From Claveliimonas stercoravium (GTDB taxonomy: Bacteria; Bacillota; Clostridia; Lachnospirales; Lachnospiraceae), in contig DWZW01000199.1 of the NCBI GenBank assembly GCA_019117345.1, positions 1 through 12,529 on the forward strand: a stretch of 12,529 bases of DNA. The letters are read 5' to 3'. The notes under the pieces are model-generated. The model ran no database searches, was not told the origin of the DNA, and was given only the letters and a program-made list of their open reading frames with translations. Below, one piece after another: positions 1-6,861 of this stretch. Made by a program: the position numbers and the translations under genes. Position 1 is the first letter of the stretch. Each line of letters begins with the position of its first letter.

Positions 1-665
1 TTCTTTCCGAAATCGTCCAGATTTACCTGGAGCGGTGTTCTCTTCTCAGATGTATTTTTCAGGAGGCTTGCGATCTTGCCCACCTCTGTACCCATACCGA
101 TGCCGGTGACCTCGTAGGCCGCCCGCCCGTATGTGACAAAGCTTCCTGAGAATACCCGGTTTGTCTGGTCGCCCAGGGCTGCTCCCTCCGGCACCTCATC
201 CAGAGATTTCTCAACAGATAAACTCTCTCCTGTCAGTGCGCTCTCATCCACTTTCAGGCTGGCACATTCCACCAGCTTTCCATCTGCGGGCACGCAGTCT
301 CCTGCCTCCAGGATCACCCGGTCTCCGATAGTGACCTCTCTGGACGGGATCTGTTTTAACACGCCGTCACGGATGACCTTTGCCTCCGGTGCGGACATCT
401 GCTTCAGACTGTCCAGAGACTGTTCCGCCTTTAAAGTCTGTACCGTACCCAGGATCGCATTCATAGTGATAACGACAAGGATAACGATGGCACTCTCAAA
501 ATCTCCCAGAAATCCGGACACAATGGCTGCCACGATCAGTATGATGACAAGGAAATCTTTATACTGCTCCAGAAAGATCTGCAGCGTGCTCTTCTTCTTT
601 CCTTCCACCAGCTCATTAAAACCATATTTTTCCTGGTTTTGTCTGGCCTGCTCGCTCGTTAACAT
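1..665 (-). CDS. P-type cation-transporting ATPase, P2A (Ca2+/Mn2+) type, N-terminal part
   Basis: This is the first 221 residues of a P-type ATPase; the rest lies beyond the left edge of the window (the family is about 850-900 residues). Visible parts are a short cytoplasmic N-terminus, a TM hairpin (about 38-54 and 57-77), and most of the actuator domain with the dephosphorylation motif TGES at 145-148, inside DESALTGES. The phosphorylation motif DKTGT and the TM4 ion site are not in the window, so the ion cannot be read directly. The N-terminal sequence resembles clostridial calcium-transporting ATPases, which export Ca2+ and often Mn2+ at the plasma membrane. The ATG at 665 was chosen because AGGAG lies 7 bases upstream. 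The gene has a long leader with a putative manganese riboswitch, which favours a role in Mn2+ export. The family call is firm; the substrate is inferred. Confidence 0.9.
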   Translation of the reverse strand, partial: MLTSEQARQNQEKYGFNELVEGKKKSTLQIFLEQYKDFLVIILIVAAIVSGFLGDFESAIVILVVITMNAILGTVQTLKAEQSLDSLKQMSAPEAKVIRDGVLKQIPSREVTIGDRVILEAGDCVPADGKLVECASLKVDESALTGESLSVEKSLDEVPEGAALGDQTNRVFSGSFVTYGRAAYEVTGIGMGTEVGKIASLLKNTSEKRTPLQVNLDDFGK

Positions 666-755
666 AGCATTTCTCCTCTCTTCATTTGCATTTTTATCTG
701 CAGTAAAAGCCTTTTTTATATAAAAGGAAACATTAGATACGATTTCCTGTCCAAT

Positions 756-803
756 AAAAAAGAGGCCTTTATTGCATACGATCTGTTATGCAATAAAAGT
801 CTC
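756..803 (-). terminator. Rho-independent terminator acting as the riboswitch expression platform
   Basis: On the minus strand a 17-position stem (803-787 with 778-762, one C-A mismatch and one G-U pair) closes an 8-base loop and is followed by six U and then AUU. It lies inside the ATPase leader, after the aptamer and about 90 bases before the start codon, so it would stop the ATPase transcript early. Its 5' arm contains CUUUUAUU (799-792), which can instead pair with AAUAAAAG at 899-892 to form aptamer helix P1. The two folds exclude each other. Ligand binding that stabilises P1 should therefore allow readthrough. Confidence 0.85.
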
Positions 804-899
804 ACTGTTTCATTACGATACGGATGAGTGCTCATCGTATTGACGATATCGCAAACATGCAGCCTGCTTCGGCCTCCATGCCAGTTACTCCCTTTTATT
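792..899 (-). ncRNA. yybP-ykoY manganese riboswitch aptamer
   Basis: This leader RNA lies between a strong promoter and the ATPase gene. On the minus strand P1 is AAUAAAAG (899-892) paired with CUUUUAUU (799-792). Next comes the conserved-looking GGGAGUA (892-886), then a P2 arm GGCAUG/CAUGUU (882-877 with 859-854). A third arm starts CGAUA/UAUCG (851-847 with 820-816), has an asymmetric internal loop carrying CGUCAAUACG (845-836), and is capped by GAUGA/UCAUC around a four-base loop. GGGAGUA plus CGUCAAUACG on two arms matches my memory of the yybP-ykoY consensus. That class binds Mn2+ and is known upstream of mntP, alx and P-type ATPases such as lactococcal yoaB. The 3' strand of P1 is also the 5' arm of the downstream terminator, as expected of an ON switch. 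No covariance search was run. Confidence 0.85.
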
Positions 900-909
900 T
901 ACAAAAACA

Positions 910-938
910 AATATAAACGATATTTTCCCTTGTGTCAA
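910..938 (-). promoter_or_regulatory. Sigma-A-type promoter for the riboswitch-ATPase transcript
   Basis: On the minus strand, TTGACA (938-933) is a perfect -35. A 17-base spacer follows, then TATATT (915-910), 5 of 6 to the -10 consensus. The A-rich stretch AAAAAATAATGG just upstream of the -35 could serve as an UP element. Transcription should start near 903, a few bases before the riboswitch P1 helix, giving a leader of about 238 bases. The promoter lies beyond the terminator of the preceding operon, so the ATPase is a separate transcription unit. The 666-754 stretch is the rest of the leader and ends in the ribosome binding site. Confidence 0.85.
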
Positions 939-985
939 CCATTATTTTTTCCAGAAAATGTATCAGCTATACCGAAACGCACCCC

Positions 986-1039
986 AAAAAGCAAGGCGGA
1001 CACACATCCGGGGATCGCTCCTCCGGATGTATGTCCACC
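986..1039 (-). terminator. Rho-independent terminator of the catabolic operon
   Basis: On the minus strand a 17-bp stem (1039-1023 with 1011-995, including two G-U pairs) closes an 11-base loop and is followed by UUGCUUUUU. It begins 42 bases after the permease stop codon and ends before the ATPase promoter. It therefore separates the sugar-acid operon from the riboswitch-controlled ATPase gene. The two G-U pairs form only on the minus strand; on the plus strand they would be mismatches. This supports the minus orientation. Confidence 0.85.
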
Positions 1040-1081
1040 TGTTTACTTCTTCATATTATATTAATTATGTACCTTGTTCGC

Positions 1082-2140
1082 CTACATCTCAGCGGGAGCC
1101 GGCACACTCGGGTCAACCTTATAGCGTGCCCAGCCCTCCGGCGAGTAGATGCCCATCTGTTTTTTCTGCATCAGCTTGTCAAAGAACGCTGTGATAAAGG
1201 GGCAGAGGAACAGGGTGACAACAGATGCGGTGGCGCACTGTGCGGTCGCCATGTCCACGTACTGAGCCATGGACGGGTCCGCCTCGCCTACCGCCGCAGG
1301 CGTCATGGCAGAGTTCAGGGCTGTCGTGCCGATGGCAGCGCCCATCGCATTCCTCTCCTTCTTCGGAAGAAGGATGTTGTTTGTGAAGAAGAAGATAACT
1401 GCTGTTGCCGCAGATACAAGGCCAAGGATGATACCGGCCGCTCCGGCGGTCACGATAGTATTGATATCTGTCTGCGCTCCGATGGGGATCGTCATGAAGA
1501 AGGTGACGATCGGCTGCGCTGTCGCACAGGCTTTTCTGAAGCCCGCGTCCAGGTTCCCCCAGATGAAACCGATGAGCAGCGGAACAAGCACTGCGATAAA
1601 GGAATTAAAGGGGATGGATGCAAGTCCTGTCGCACCCAGGGCTACCAGGGTGAAGAACGGTCCATCGTTCAGGGACAGGATGGAGATGGCTCCTGTGTCT
1701 GTCGCATTACCGAACTGAGAGGACAGGGAGATGTACAGGGACCCGTTTGAGTTCGTGATAGTTGCGATCCACACAAAGGGGGCAATCCCGAGGAAGCCTT
1801 CCGGTCCGCATACAGCACTCACGATCATACCGATGGCCACACCGAGAAGGAACTTGGTTGCTGTCAGCGTCACGCCCTTGTACAGAGGCATACCAACCTG
1901 TTTTACATTAATGGCAGATCCGCAGACAATGAGGAAAAAGCCCATCATACAGGAATTTCCTTCATAGAACAGAGCTGTCACGTAGCCGCCTATCTCAAAT
2001 ACCTGAGGGCAGAACGTAGCCAGCAGTACGGCGATCAGCAGAGGTACAATGATCAGTCCTCCGGGCAGGTTTTTCATCTTGTTCAGCAGATCCAGATCCT
2101 TTGGCCTGTTTTCCTGAACAGCGCTGTTATTTTCTTTCAT
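1082..2140 (-). CDS. 2-keto-3-deoxygluconate permease family (KdgT-like) transporter
   Basis: A 352-residue, strongly hydrophobic protein that matches the KdgT family, proton-coupled importers of 2-keto-3-deoxygluconate and related acids. KdgT of E. coli is about 327 residues. Family-like stretches are NLPGGLIIVPLL near residue 25, the Gly/Ala-rich helices, GNATDTGAISILSLNDGP in the middle, and a polar C-terminal tail. About ten membrane segments are expected. The ATG at 2140 was preferred because AGGAGGAG sits just upstream. A longer frame reaching 2197 would overlap the end of the preceding gene. It is the last gene of the operon, 13 bases after the dehydrogenase and followed by a strong terminator. 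Here it probably imports the substrate of the pathway, an aldonic or keto-aldonic acid. The exact substrate cannot be read from the sequence. Confidence 0.85.
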   Translation of the reverse strand: MKENNSAVQENRPKDLDLLNKMKNLPGGLIIVPLLIAVLLATFCPQVFEIGGYVTALFYEGNSCMMGFFLIVCGSAINVKQVGMPLYKGVTLTATKFLLGVAIGMIVSAVCGPEGFLGIAPFVWIATITNSNGSLYISLSSQFGNATDTGAISILSLNDGPFFTLVALGATGLASIPFNSFIAVLVPLLIGFIWGNLDAGFRKACATAQPIVTFFMTIPIGAQTDINTIVTAGAAGIILGLVSAATAVIFFFTNNILLPKKERNAMGAAIGTTALNSAMTPAAVGEADPSMAQYVDMATAQCATASVVTLFLCPFITAFFDKLMQKKQMGIYSPEGWARYKVDPSVPAPAEM

Positions 2141-2153
2141 TTTTTCTCCTCCT

Positions 2154-3125
2154 TTAAAACACAGTGTTGACCACGTTGACCGGCTTTCCCTCTGCATACG
2201 CCTTCAGGTTGTCATACGCGCAGTCCATGATCCTCTGCCTGCTTTCCTTGGGCGCCCAGGAAATGTGGGGTGTGATGATACAGTTTTTCGCCTTCAAAAG
2301 CGGATTGTCCCCCTTGATCGGCTCTGTGGAGACAACGTCCAGTCCCGCCGCGGCAACCTTTCCCGTATTCAGGGCGTCCGCCAGGTCCTGTTCTACTACC
2401 AGCGGTCCCCGGGAATTATTGATCAGGATGACCCCGTCCTTCATTTTGGCGATGCTTTCTTTATTGATGATTCCCTCGGTATCCGGGAAGAGCGGACAGT
2501 GGAGCGCGATCACATCCGACTGCGCCAGCAGCGTGTCCAGATCCACATACTCCGCAATCTGTTTTCCCGCCTCGTTCGGGTAAGAGTCGTAGGCGAGCAC
2601 GCGCATGCCAAGCGCCTTCGCCAGCCTGCCGGTAGTCTGGCCGATGCGGCCAAATCCAATGACTCCCATCGTCTTGCCGTCCAGCTCGATAAGAGGATAG
2701 TCCCAGTAGCACCAGTCCTCACAGCTCTCCCATTTTCCCTCATGCACGGTCCTGTCGTGATGCCCGACATGATGGCAGATCTCAAGCAGCAGCGCGATGG
2801 CAAACTGCCCCACTGACGCTGTCCCGTATGTGGGCACATTCGTGACCGGTATGCCCTTTTCCTTTGCGTATGTATGATCTACCACATTGTAGCCAGTGGC
2901 CAGCATGCTGATCATGCGCATGCCCTGGCAGGCATCAATGACCTTTCCGGAGACGGGCGTCTTGTTGGTAAATACCACCTCCGCGTCACCGATCCTTCTG
3001 ATGATCTCCTCCTCATCGTCCACCGGGGTCCTGTCATATACGGTCAGATCACCAAACTCCCTCAGCTTATCCCAGCTCAGGTCCCCGGGGTTTTCTGTAT
3101 ATCCGTCTAATACTACAATCTTCAT
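2154..3125 (-). CDS. D-isomer specific 2-hydroxyacid dehydrogenase (glycerate/glyoxylate reductase-like)
   Basis: A 323-residue NAD(P)H-dependent enzyme that interconverts 2-oxoacids and D-2-hydroxyacids. The nucleotide site is GFGRIG at 157-162. Asp180 at the end of the next strand suggests preference for NAD(H). The catalytic trio is visible: Arg239 in NNSRGPLV, Glu268 in STEP, and His287 in TPHISW. Length is normal for the family, and it resembles hydroxypyruvate/glycerate dehydrogenases most. Its ATG overlaps the kinase stop by four bases (ATGA), so translation is probably coupled. In this operon it may reduce a small oxoacid released by the aldolase, such as hydroxypyruvate or glyoxylate, or reduce an imported 2-keto-aldonate as 2-ketogluconate reductases do. 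The family is certain; the substrate is open. Confidence 0.9.
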   Translation of the reverse strand: MKIVVLDGYTENPGDLSWDKLREFGDLTVYDRTPVDDEEEIIRRIGDAEVVFTNKTPVSGKVIDACQGMRMISMLATGYNVVDHTYAKEKGIPVTNVPTYGTASVGQFAIALLLEICHHVGHHDRTVHEGKWESCEDWCYWDYPLIELDGKTMGVIGFGRIGQTTGRLAKALGMRVLAYDSYPNEAGKQIAEYVDLDTLLAQSDVIALHCPLFPDTEGIINKESIAKMKDGVILINNSRGPLVVEQDLADALNTGKVAAAGLDVVSTEPIKGDNPLLKAKNCIITPHISWAPKESRQRIMDCAYDNLKAYAEGKPVNVVNTVF

Positions 3126-4672
3126 TCAGCAAAACTCCCTTGATCGATCCTGTAAAGGTCCTTTATCCTCGGATACAGGTTCGTGTAGACCTGGTATCCC
3201 TTTTCATAGGCGTCCTTATTCTCGTCACTGCTTCTGATCGCCTTGTAAACGGTCTTTTTCACCTTGTCGGACGCCTCCACTGCATCCCTGTATATTCCGG
3301 CTCCCACTCCGGCCAGCAGAGCCGCTCCCACCGGAGCCGTGTCGTTCATATCCAGGATTTCGATATCCTTTCCTGTGATATCCGCTTTGATGTGGGCCCA
3401 CAGCTCGCTCTTTGCCCCGCCGCCTATGGAGGAAAAGCCTGTCATCCTGTGGCCGGTCACCCGCTCCGCGATCTCACAGAGCTGCCGCAGGCCGTAGCCG
3501 CAGCCTTCCATGACAGCCCGGTTAAAGTCCTTTCTGGAGCTTCGCAGGGACACGCCAAAAAACACCCCTCTTGCGTAGGAGTCCCACACCGGGCTTCTCT
3601 CTCCCTGCATATAGGGAAGAAATACGATTCCACCCGCTCCCGGCTCTGACCGGGCCGCCTCCTCATTCATCAGCATGAACGCGTTCTGATTGCTGCCTGC
3701 CGCCTTCTCATTCATGTCACTGCAGAATTTATCCCTGAACCACTGGTAGGCAGCCCCGGTGTAGGACATGGCTCCCTGGTAGATCCAGGTGCCCCTCACC
3801 ACATGACAGCGGTTGATGAAGCTCTCGTCAAAGTTGGGCTTATCCACGCAGATTGTCAGGACATCCGTGGTCCCCACAGACTCGCAGGCATCCCCATTTT
3901 TCTTTACCCCGGCCGCAAGAGTGGCGCAGGGGGTATCGGCTCCGCCTATCACGACGGGCGTTCCCTCCGGGATACCCATCCTGATCATCTCCTTGCTGAT
4001 AAGACCTCCCACGACATCCGCGGAGTCCATCAGCGGCGGCAACTTCTCTTTGGGGATCCCTATCTTTTCGCAAAGGTAATCCGACCACTGTCCGTCGTGC
4101 CCCTTCACCGTCTCAAACAGATTCGTGTAGGAGGCGTTGGAGTAATCAATGGCATAGTTCCCTGTCATTTTCTGGGCCATGACCGTATTGACATGGCCAA
4201 AGTATTTTGTCTTCTCGTAGATATCCGGCAGATTTCTCTTGATCCAGAGCATGGAGGTTCCTGAATGAGCCCCGGACATGCACTTGTTGGCCGTGATCTC
4301 AAAGAGCTTCTTCTCTCCCACTGCATCCAGGATGATCTCAGCCTCCTTTGTGCTTCTCCTGTCAGAATAAATAATAGGATCTACAAGAATCTCCCCGTCT
4401 TCGCCAAACGCGGCCAGCCCCGGACAGAGGCTTGAGATTCCTATGCCGGCGATCTTTCCTGGATCGATCCCCTTTCCCTCGAACAGAAGCCTCATACACT
4501 TCAGATAGGCCTCCCACATATCCTCCGTGTCAATCTGCACATAGTCCGGTTTTGGCGTGATCAGACGGTAAGAGCTGCTGCTGATGCCCAGCAGATCAGC
4601 ATTTTTGTCGATGATGGCCACTTTGATGCTGGTCGTTCCCACATCGACGCCGAGTAAATATTCTTTTTCCAT
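3122..4672 (-). CDS. FGGY-family carbohydrate kinase
   Basis: A 516-residue ATP-dependent sugar kinase of the xylulokinase/gluconokinase/LsrK superfamily. N-terminal domain: phosphate loop DVGTTS at 10-15. The catalytic base is probably Asp246 in GGADTPCATLAAG. C-terminal domain: GERSPVWD at 357-364 and the ATP-binding motif GGGAKSELW near 417-425. Length is normal and all signature regions are present. The start at 4672 has a modest AGGCGG site upstream. A 54-base gap separates it from the aldolase, and it overlaps the next gene by four bases. FGGY enzymes act on pentuloses, polyols, gluconate and similar compounds. The neighbours suggest a keto-aldonic acid whose terminal hydroxyl is phosphorylated before aldol cleavage. 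It is not clearly xylulokinase, gluconokinase or LsrK, so no symbol is given. Confidence 0.88.
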   Translation of the reverse strand: MEKEYLLGVDVGTTSIKVAIIDKNADLLGISSSSYRLITPKPDYVQIDTEDMWEAYLKCMRLLFEGKGIDPGKIAGIGISSLCPGLAAFGEDGEILVDPIIYSDRRSTKEAEIILDAVGEKKLFEITANKCMSGAHSGTSMLWIKRNLPDIYEKTKYFGHVNTVMAQKMTGNYAIDYSNASYTNLFETVKGHDGQWSDYLCEKIGIPKEKLPPLMDSADVVGGLISKEMIRMGIPEGTPVVIGGADTPCATLAAGVKKNGDACESVGTTDVLTICVDKPNFDESFINRCHVVRGTWIYQGAMSYTGAAYQWFRDKFCSDMNEKAAGSNQNAFMLMNEEAARSEPGAGGIVFLPYMQGERSPVWDSYARGVFFGVSLRSSRKDFNRAVMEGCGYGLRQLCEIAERVTGHRMTGFSSIGGGAKSELWAHIKADITGKDIEILDMNDTAPVGAALLAGVGAGIYRDAVEASDKVKKTVYKAIRSSDENKDAYEKGYQVYTNLYPRIKDLYRIDQGSFAE

Positions 4673-4726
4673 ACAACATCCCGCCTGTAAAATTATCCTT
4701 TAAAACTTAAAATTGACCGTGTCTGA

Positions 4727-5572
4727 TCAAAACTGATCGTAATTCTTGTCGTTCTCAAGCTGTGCCAGCAGCTCCTTTGCCTCTTTTACGCTGTATCCCT
4801 CGTGGATCATATATCTCAGGGCGATGACAAGGGCCGTTACATCCCTGTAATCCCACACAAAGCGTCCCATTGTGACTCCGCCTACTCCGCAGTCCATGGC
4901 GTCTCGTGTCATCTGGAGATAGTCATCCAGCGTCTTGCAGGCATCGCCGCCCTGGATCACCACGCGGAAGGAGGAGGGCACGCAAGCGATGACCTTTGCC
5001 ATGCTGTCAGGGTCTCCTGTATAGGTTGTCTTTACAACGTCCATTCCAAGCTCGCAGGCGCTTCTCACGCAGTAAGCGATATTCTCCCATGCGGTCCTCT
5101 TGTCAACCGGAACGCTCTCTCCCTTGGGATAAACATGTCCGATCAGAGGCATGCCCATCTTGTCGCAGTAGTCAGACACCTCTCCGATACGCTCGAACTG
5201 CTCGTTCTGGAAGTCGCCCAGTGTCATGGCTCCCATAGATACAGCGTCAGCGCCCATTCTGATGGCGGCGTCCACAGACCCGAATACAATGTCGTTGGTC
5301 GGAGCTGTGGGAGAGTAGTTGGAGATTTTCTGCAGTACGGAAATTCCGGATCCAACGTGAGGTCCCCAGCATCTCTCCTGGATTCCCTTTGTCATTGTCA
5401 TAGCGTCCGGTCTTCCGGCAACAATCCTGTCAATAGCTCCCTGGATATCATGGATACCAGTCATCGGTGCAATCCCTCTTGAAATTGCGTGATCCACTGT
5501 GATCGCCATCATCTTGTTGCTCTTCGGATTAACAAGTCTCGCAAGTCTTACTTCTTTTCCCATCATTGCCAT
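4727..5572 (-). CDS. DhnA/LsrF-type class I aldolase
   Basis: A 281-residue TIM-barrel protein of the DhnA/FbaB/LsrF group, which use a Schiff-base lysine and no metal. Visible features are TVDHAISRG near 25-33 (family VDH motif), the likely Schiff-base Lys181 in DVVKTTYTGD, and GGVTMGRFVW at 231-240, the region that binds the substrate phosphate. Family members cleave or form fructose 1,6-bisphosphate, process phosphorylated AI-2 (LsrF), or make aromatic precursors in archaea. Placed between a polyol-type dehydrogenase and a sugar kinase, it most likely cleaves a phosphorylated keto-acid to a triose phosphate plus a short acid. AGGAG lies ten bases before the ATG, a slightly long spacing. 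It follows the dehydrogenase by 55 bases. Confidence 0.85.
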   Translation of the reverse strand: MAMMGKEVRLARLVNPKSNKMMAITVDHAISRGIAPMTGIHDIQGAIDRIVAGRPDAMTMTKGIQERCWGPHVGSGISVLQKISNYSPTAPTNDIVFGSVDAAIRMGADAVSMGAMTLGDFQNEQFERIGEVSDYCDKMGMPLIGHVYPKGESVPVDKRTAWENIAYCVRSACELGMDVVKTTYTGDPDSMAKVIACVPSSFRVVIQGGDACKTLDDYLQMTRDAMDCGVGGVTMGRFVWDYRDVTALVIALRYMIHEGYSVKEAKELLAQLENDKNYDQF

Positions 5573-5627
5573 TGTTCATACACTCCTTTTTATATCTTTT
5601 ATCTGGATTTATAAATTGTTCTGTTTA

Positions 5628-6668
5628 TTATGGTTCGATCTCTACCTTCAGGTCCGCTCCGCTCTTTACAGCCTCGTAAGCCTTCTGAAAATCTTCTATT
5701 TTAAATACATTTGTGATGATCGGCTTCATATCTACCGCTCCGCTCATGACCATCTGGGCCGCCTCCTGGTAGTCCTGGCGCCGGTAAGCGCTGGAGCCGC
5801 ACATCCTGATCTCGCCGTAGTGGATCAGGTTCGGGTCTATCTCTGCCTTCACGCCCTTTGTAAATCCGGCGAACAGGCAGATGCTTCCATTCTTTCTGAC
5901 AAGCTCAATGCTTGGATTGACCAGAGCCGGGATGCCGATGGCGACAATGACAACATCCGCTCCCACTCCGTTTGTCTCACTCATCACGATCCCCTTTAAA
6001 TCTTCCTTCGCTGAGTCCACAACGATATCCGCTCCACACTCAAGCGCTTTGCCGCGGCGGAACTCATTCAGCTCGCTGACGATGACCTTCCGGGCTCCTG
6101 CTGCCTTTGCCAGCAGAGTGTGCATCAATCCGATAGGACCTGCCCCCACGATCACAACCACGTCGTTGAATTTCATCCCTGCGTTTCTCTGTCCTCTCAG
6201 ACAACAGGAGAGCGGTTCGATCAGAGCTCCCTCTCCGTAGGAAATATTATCGGTAAGTTTTACTACATTTCCACCCTTGATAGCCACCTCCGGAATAAAT
6301 ACATACTCCGCAAATCCTCCGTCAAACTCATAGCCAATGGCCTGCCTGTGGAGGCATACATTGTCGTGACCGCTGATGCACATCGCGCAGGTTCCGTCCG
6401 GGATCACATTCTCCACAGCGACTCTGTCGCCGACAGAGTATCCCTCGACCTCTGCCCCGACCTCGCAGATCACGCCGCTGATCTCATGACCGATGATGTG
6501 TCCGTAGCGCACGTCCTTCGTCTTTTTCCCTTCAAGAATCCTTATATCTGTGCCACAGATCGCTGTCCTCTTCATCTCCAACAGCATATCTCCCGGGCCG
6601 ATCTGCGGCTTCGGATAATCTTCTACTGAAGCAAAGTCGTTTGGGCCGTTTAAAACTACTGCTTTCAT
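5628..6668 (-). CDS. Zinc-type (MDR) alcohol/polyol dehydrogenase
   Basis: A 346-residue medium-chain dehydrogenase similar to sorbitol, L-idonate and threonine dehydrogenases. Catalytic zinc ligands appear as Cys38 (ICGTD), His61-Glu62 (GHE) and Glu151 (LIEP). The Rossmann motif is GAGPIG at 175-180, and Glu199 after the following strand favours NAD over NADP. The structural zinc lobe reads D91, C94, C97, C105, so the usual first cysteine is an aspartate. It is the first gene of the operon, with AGGAGGGAG before its ATG and a good promoter 38 bases upstream of the start. It probably oxidises a secondary hydroxyl of the substrate to a ketone, for example the C5 hydroxyl of an aldonate as L-idonate dehydrogenase does. 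The substrate is inferred from neighbours only. Confidence 0.9.
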   Translation of the reverse strand: MKAVVLNGPNDFASVEDYPKPQIGPGDMLLEMKRTAICGTDIRILEGKKTKDVRYGHIIGHEISGVICEVGAEVEGYSVGDRVAVENVIPDGTCAMCISGHDNVCLHRQAIGYEFDGGFAEYVFIPEVAIKGGNVVKLTDNISYGEGALIEPLSCCLRGQRNAGMKFNDVVVIVGAGPIGLMHTLLAKAAGARKVIVSELNEFRRGKALECGADIVVDSAKEDLKGIVMSETNGVGADVVIVAIGIPALVNPSIELVRKNGSICLFAGFTKGVKAEIDPNLIHYGEIRMCGSSAYRRQDYQEAAQMVMSGAVDMKPIITNVFKIEDFQKAYEAVKSGADLKVEIEP

Positions 6669-6705
6669 GCTTCTCCCTCCTGTATATGTATTTCATCTGT
6701 AACTG

Positions 6706-6734
6706 ATACTAGCATAAATGTAGTAATTTTACAA
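6706..6734 (-). promoter_or_regulatory. Promoter of the five-gene catabolic operon
   Basis: On the minus strand, TTGTAA (6734-6729), a 17-base spacer and TAGTAT (6711-6706) form a sigma-A-type promoter. TG one base upstream of the -10 makes it an extended -10 type. Both hexamers are 4 of 6, so the promoter is likely to depend on regulation. Transcription would begin near 6700, leaving a short leader of about 30 bases with AGGAGGGAG before the dehydrogenase start. The surrounding 6669-6861 stretch is very AT-rich and holds repeated GTNNTTTTAC motifs. Confidence 0.7.
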
Positions 6735-6754
6735 CATTATTTTTGTTATTTTAC
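6723..6754. repeat. GTWATTTTAC direct repeats over the operon promoter, candidate RpiR operator
   Basis: On the plus strand GTAATTTTAC (6723-6732) and GTTATTTTAC (6745-6754) differ at one base and start 22 bases apart, close to two helical turns. The first copy overlaps the -35 of the operon promoter. Two weaker look-alikes, CAATTTTTAC at 6818-6827 and GTTTTTTTAC at 6842-6851, lie upstream. RpiR-family regulators often bind AT-rich repeated sites as dimers or tetramers, and such a gene lies next door, so these are candidate operators. In AT-rich DNA such repeats also arise by chance. Confidence 0.4.
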
Positions 6755-6861
6755 CATTTTGCACAATTTTTATCTATGGTTTTTGTGTATTTTTCCTATT
6801 AACCATCACTTATCCAGCAATTTTTACTATTTATACAGTTAGTTTTTTTACTTTTTATGCG

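Noticed and set aside
133..723. A 196-codon plus-strand open frame opposite the ATPase gene.
   Set aside because: The minus strand clearly encodes the P-type ATPase with its TGES motif; the plus-strand product is Ser/Thr-rich with no domain.
713..760. A TATATA element with TTGGAC upstream as a second ATPase promoter on the minus strand.
   Set aside because: The spacing between the two hexamers is about 26 bases, far from 17, and the true promoter at 910-938 is near consensus.
932..1750. A 272-codon plus-strand open frame across the riboswitch promoter and the permease gene.
   Set aside because: It runs antisense to the KdgT-like gene, has a low-complexity Arg/Asp/Gly/Cys-rich translation and spans the operon terminator. 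It is a shadow frame.
2141..2197. A 19-residue longer N-terminus for the KdgT-like permease.
   Set aside because: It would overlap the end of the preceding dehydrogenase gene, lacks family-like sequence, and the ATG at 2140 has a strong AGGAGGAG site.
4720..4740. A small GATCA/TGATC hairpin at the end of the aldolase gene, considered as an internal terminator.
   Set aside because: The stem is only five base pairs and no U-tract follows; the kinase lies in the same orientation 54 bases after the aldolase stop.
3122..5572. The kinase and aldolase pair as an AI-2 (Lsr) processing system.
   Set aside because: No LsrB/ACD transporter, LsrG or LsrR is present; the importer is KdgT-type and two dehydrogenases share the operon.
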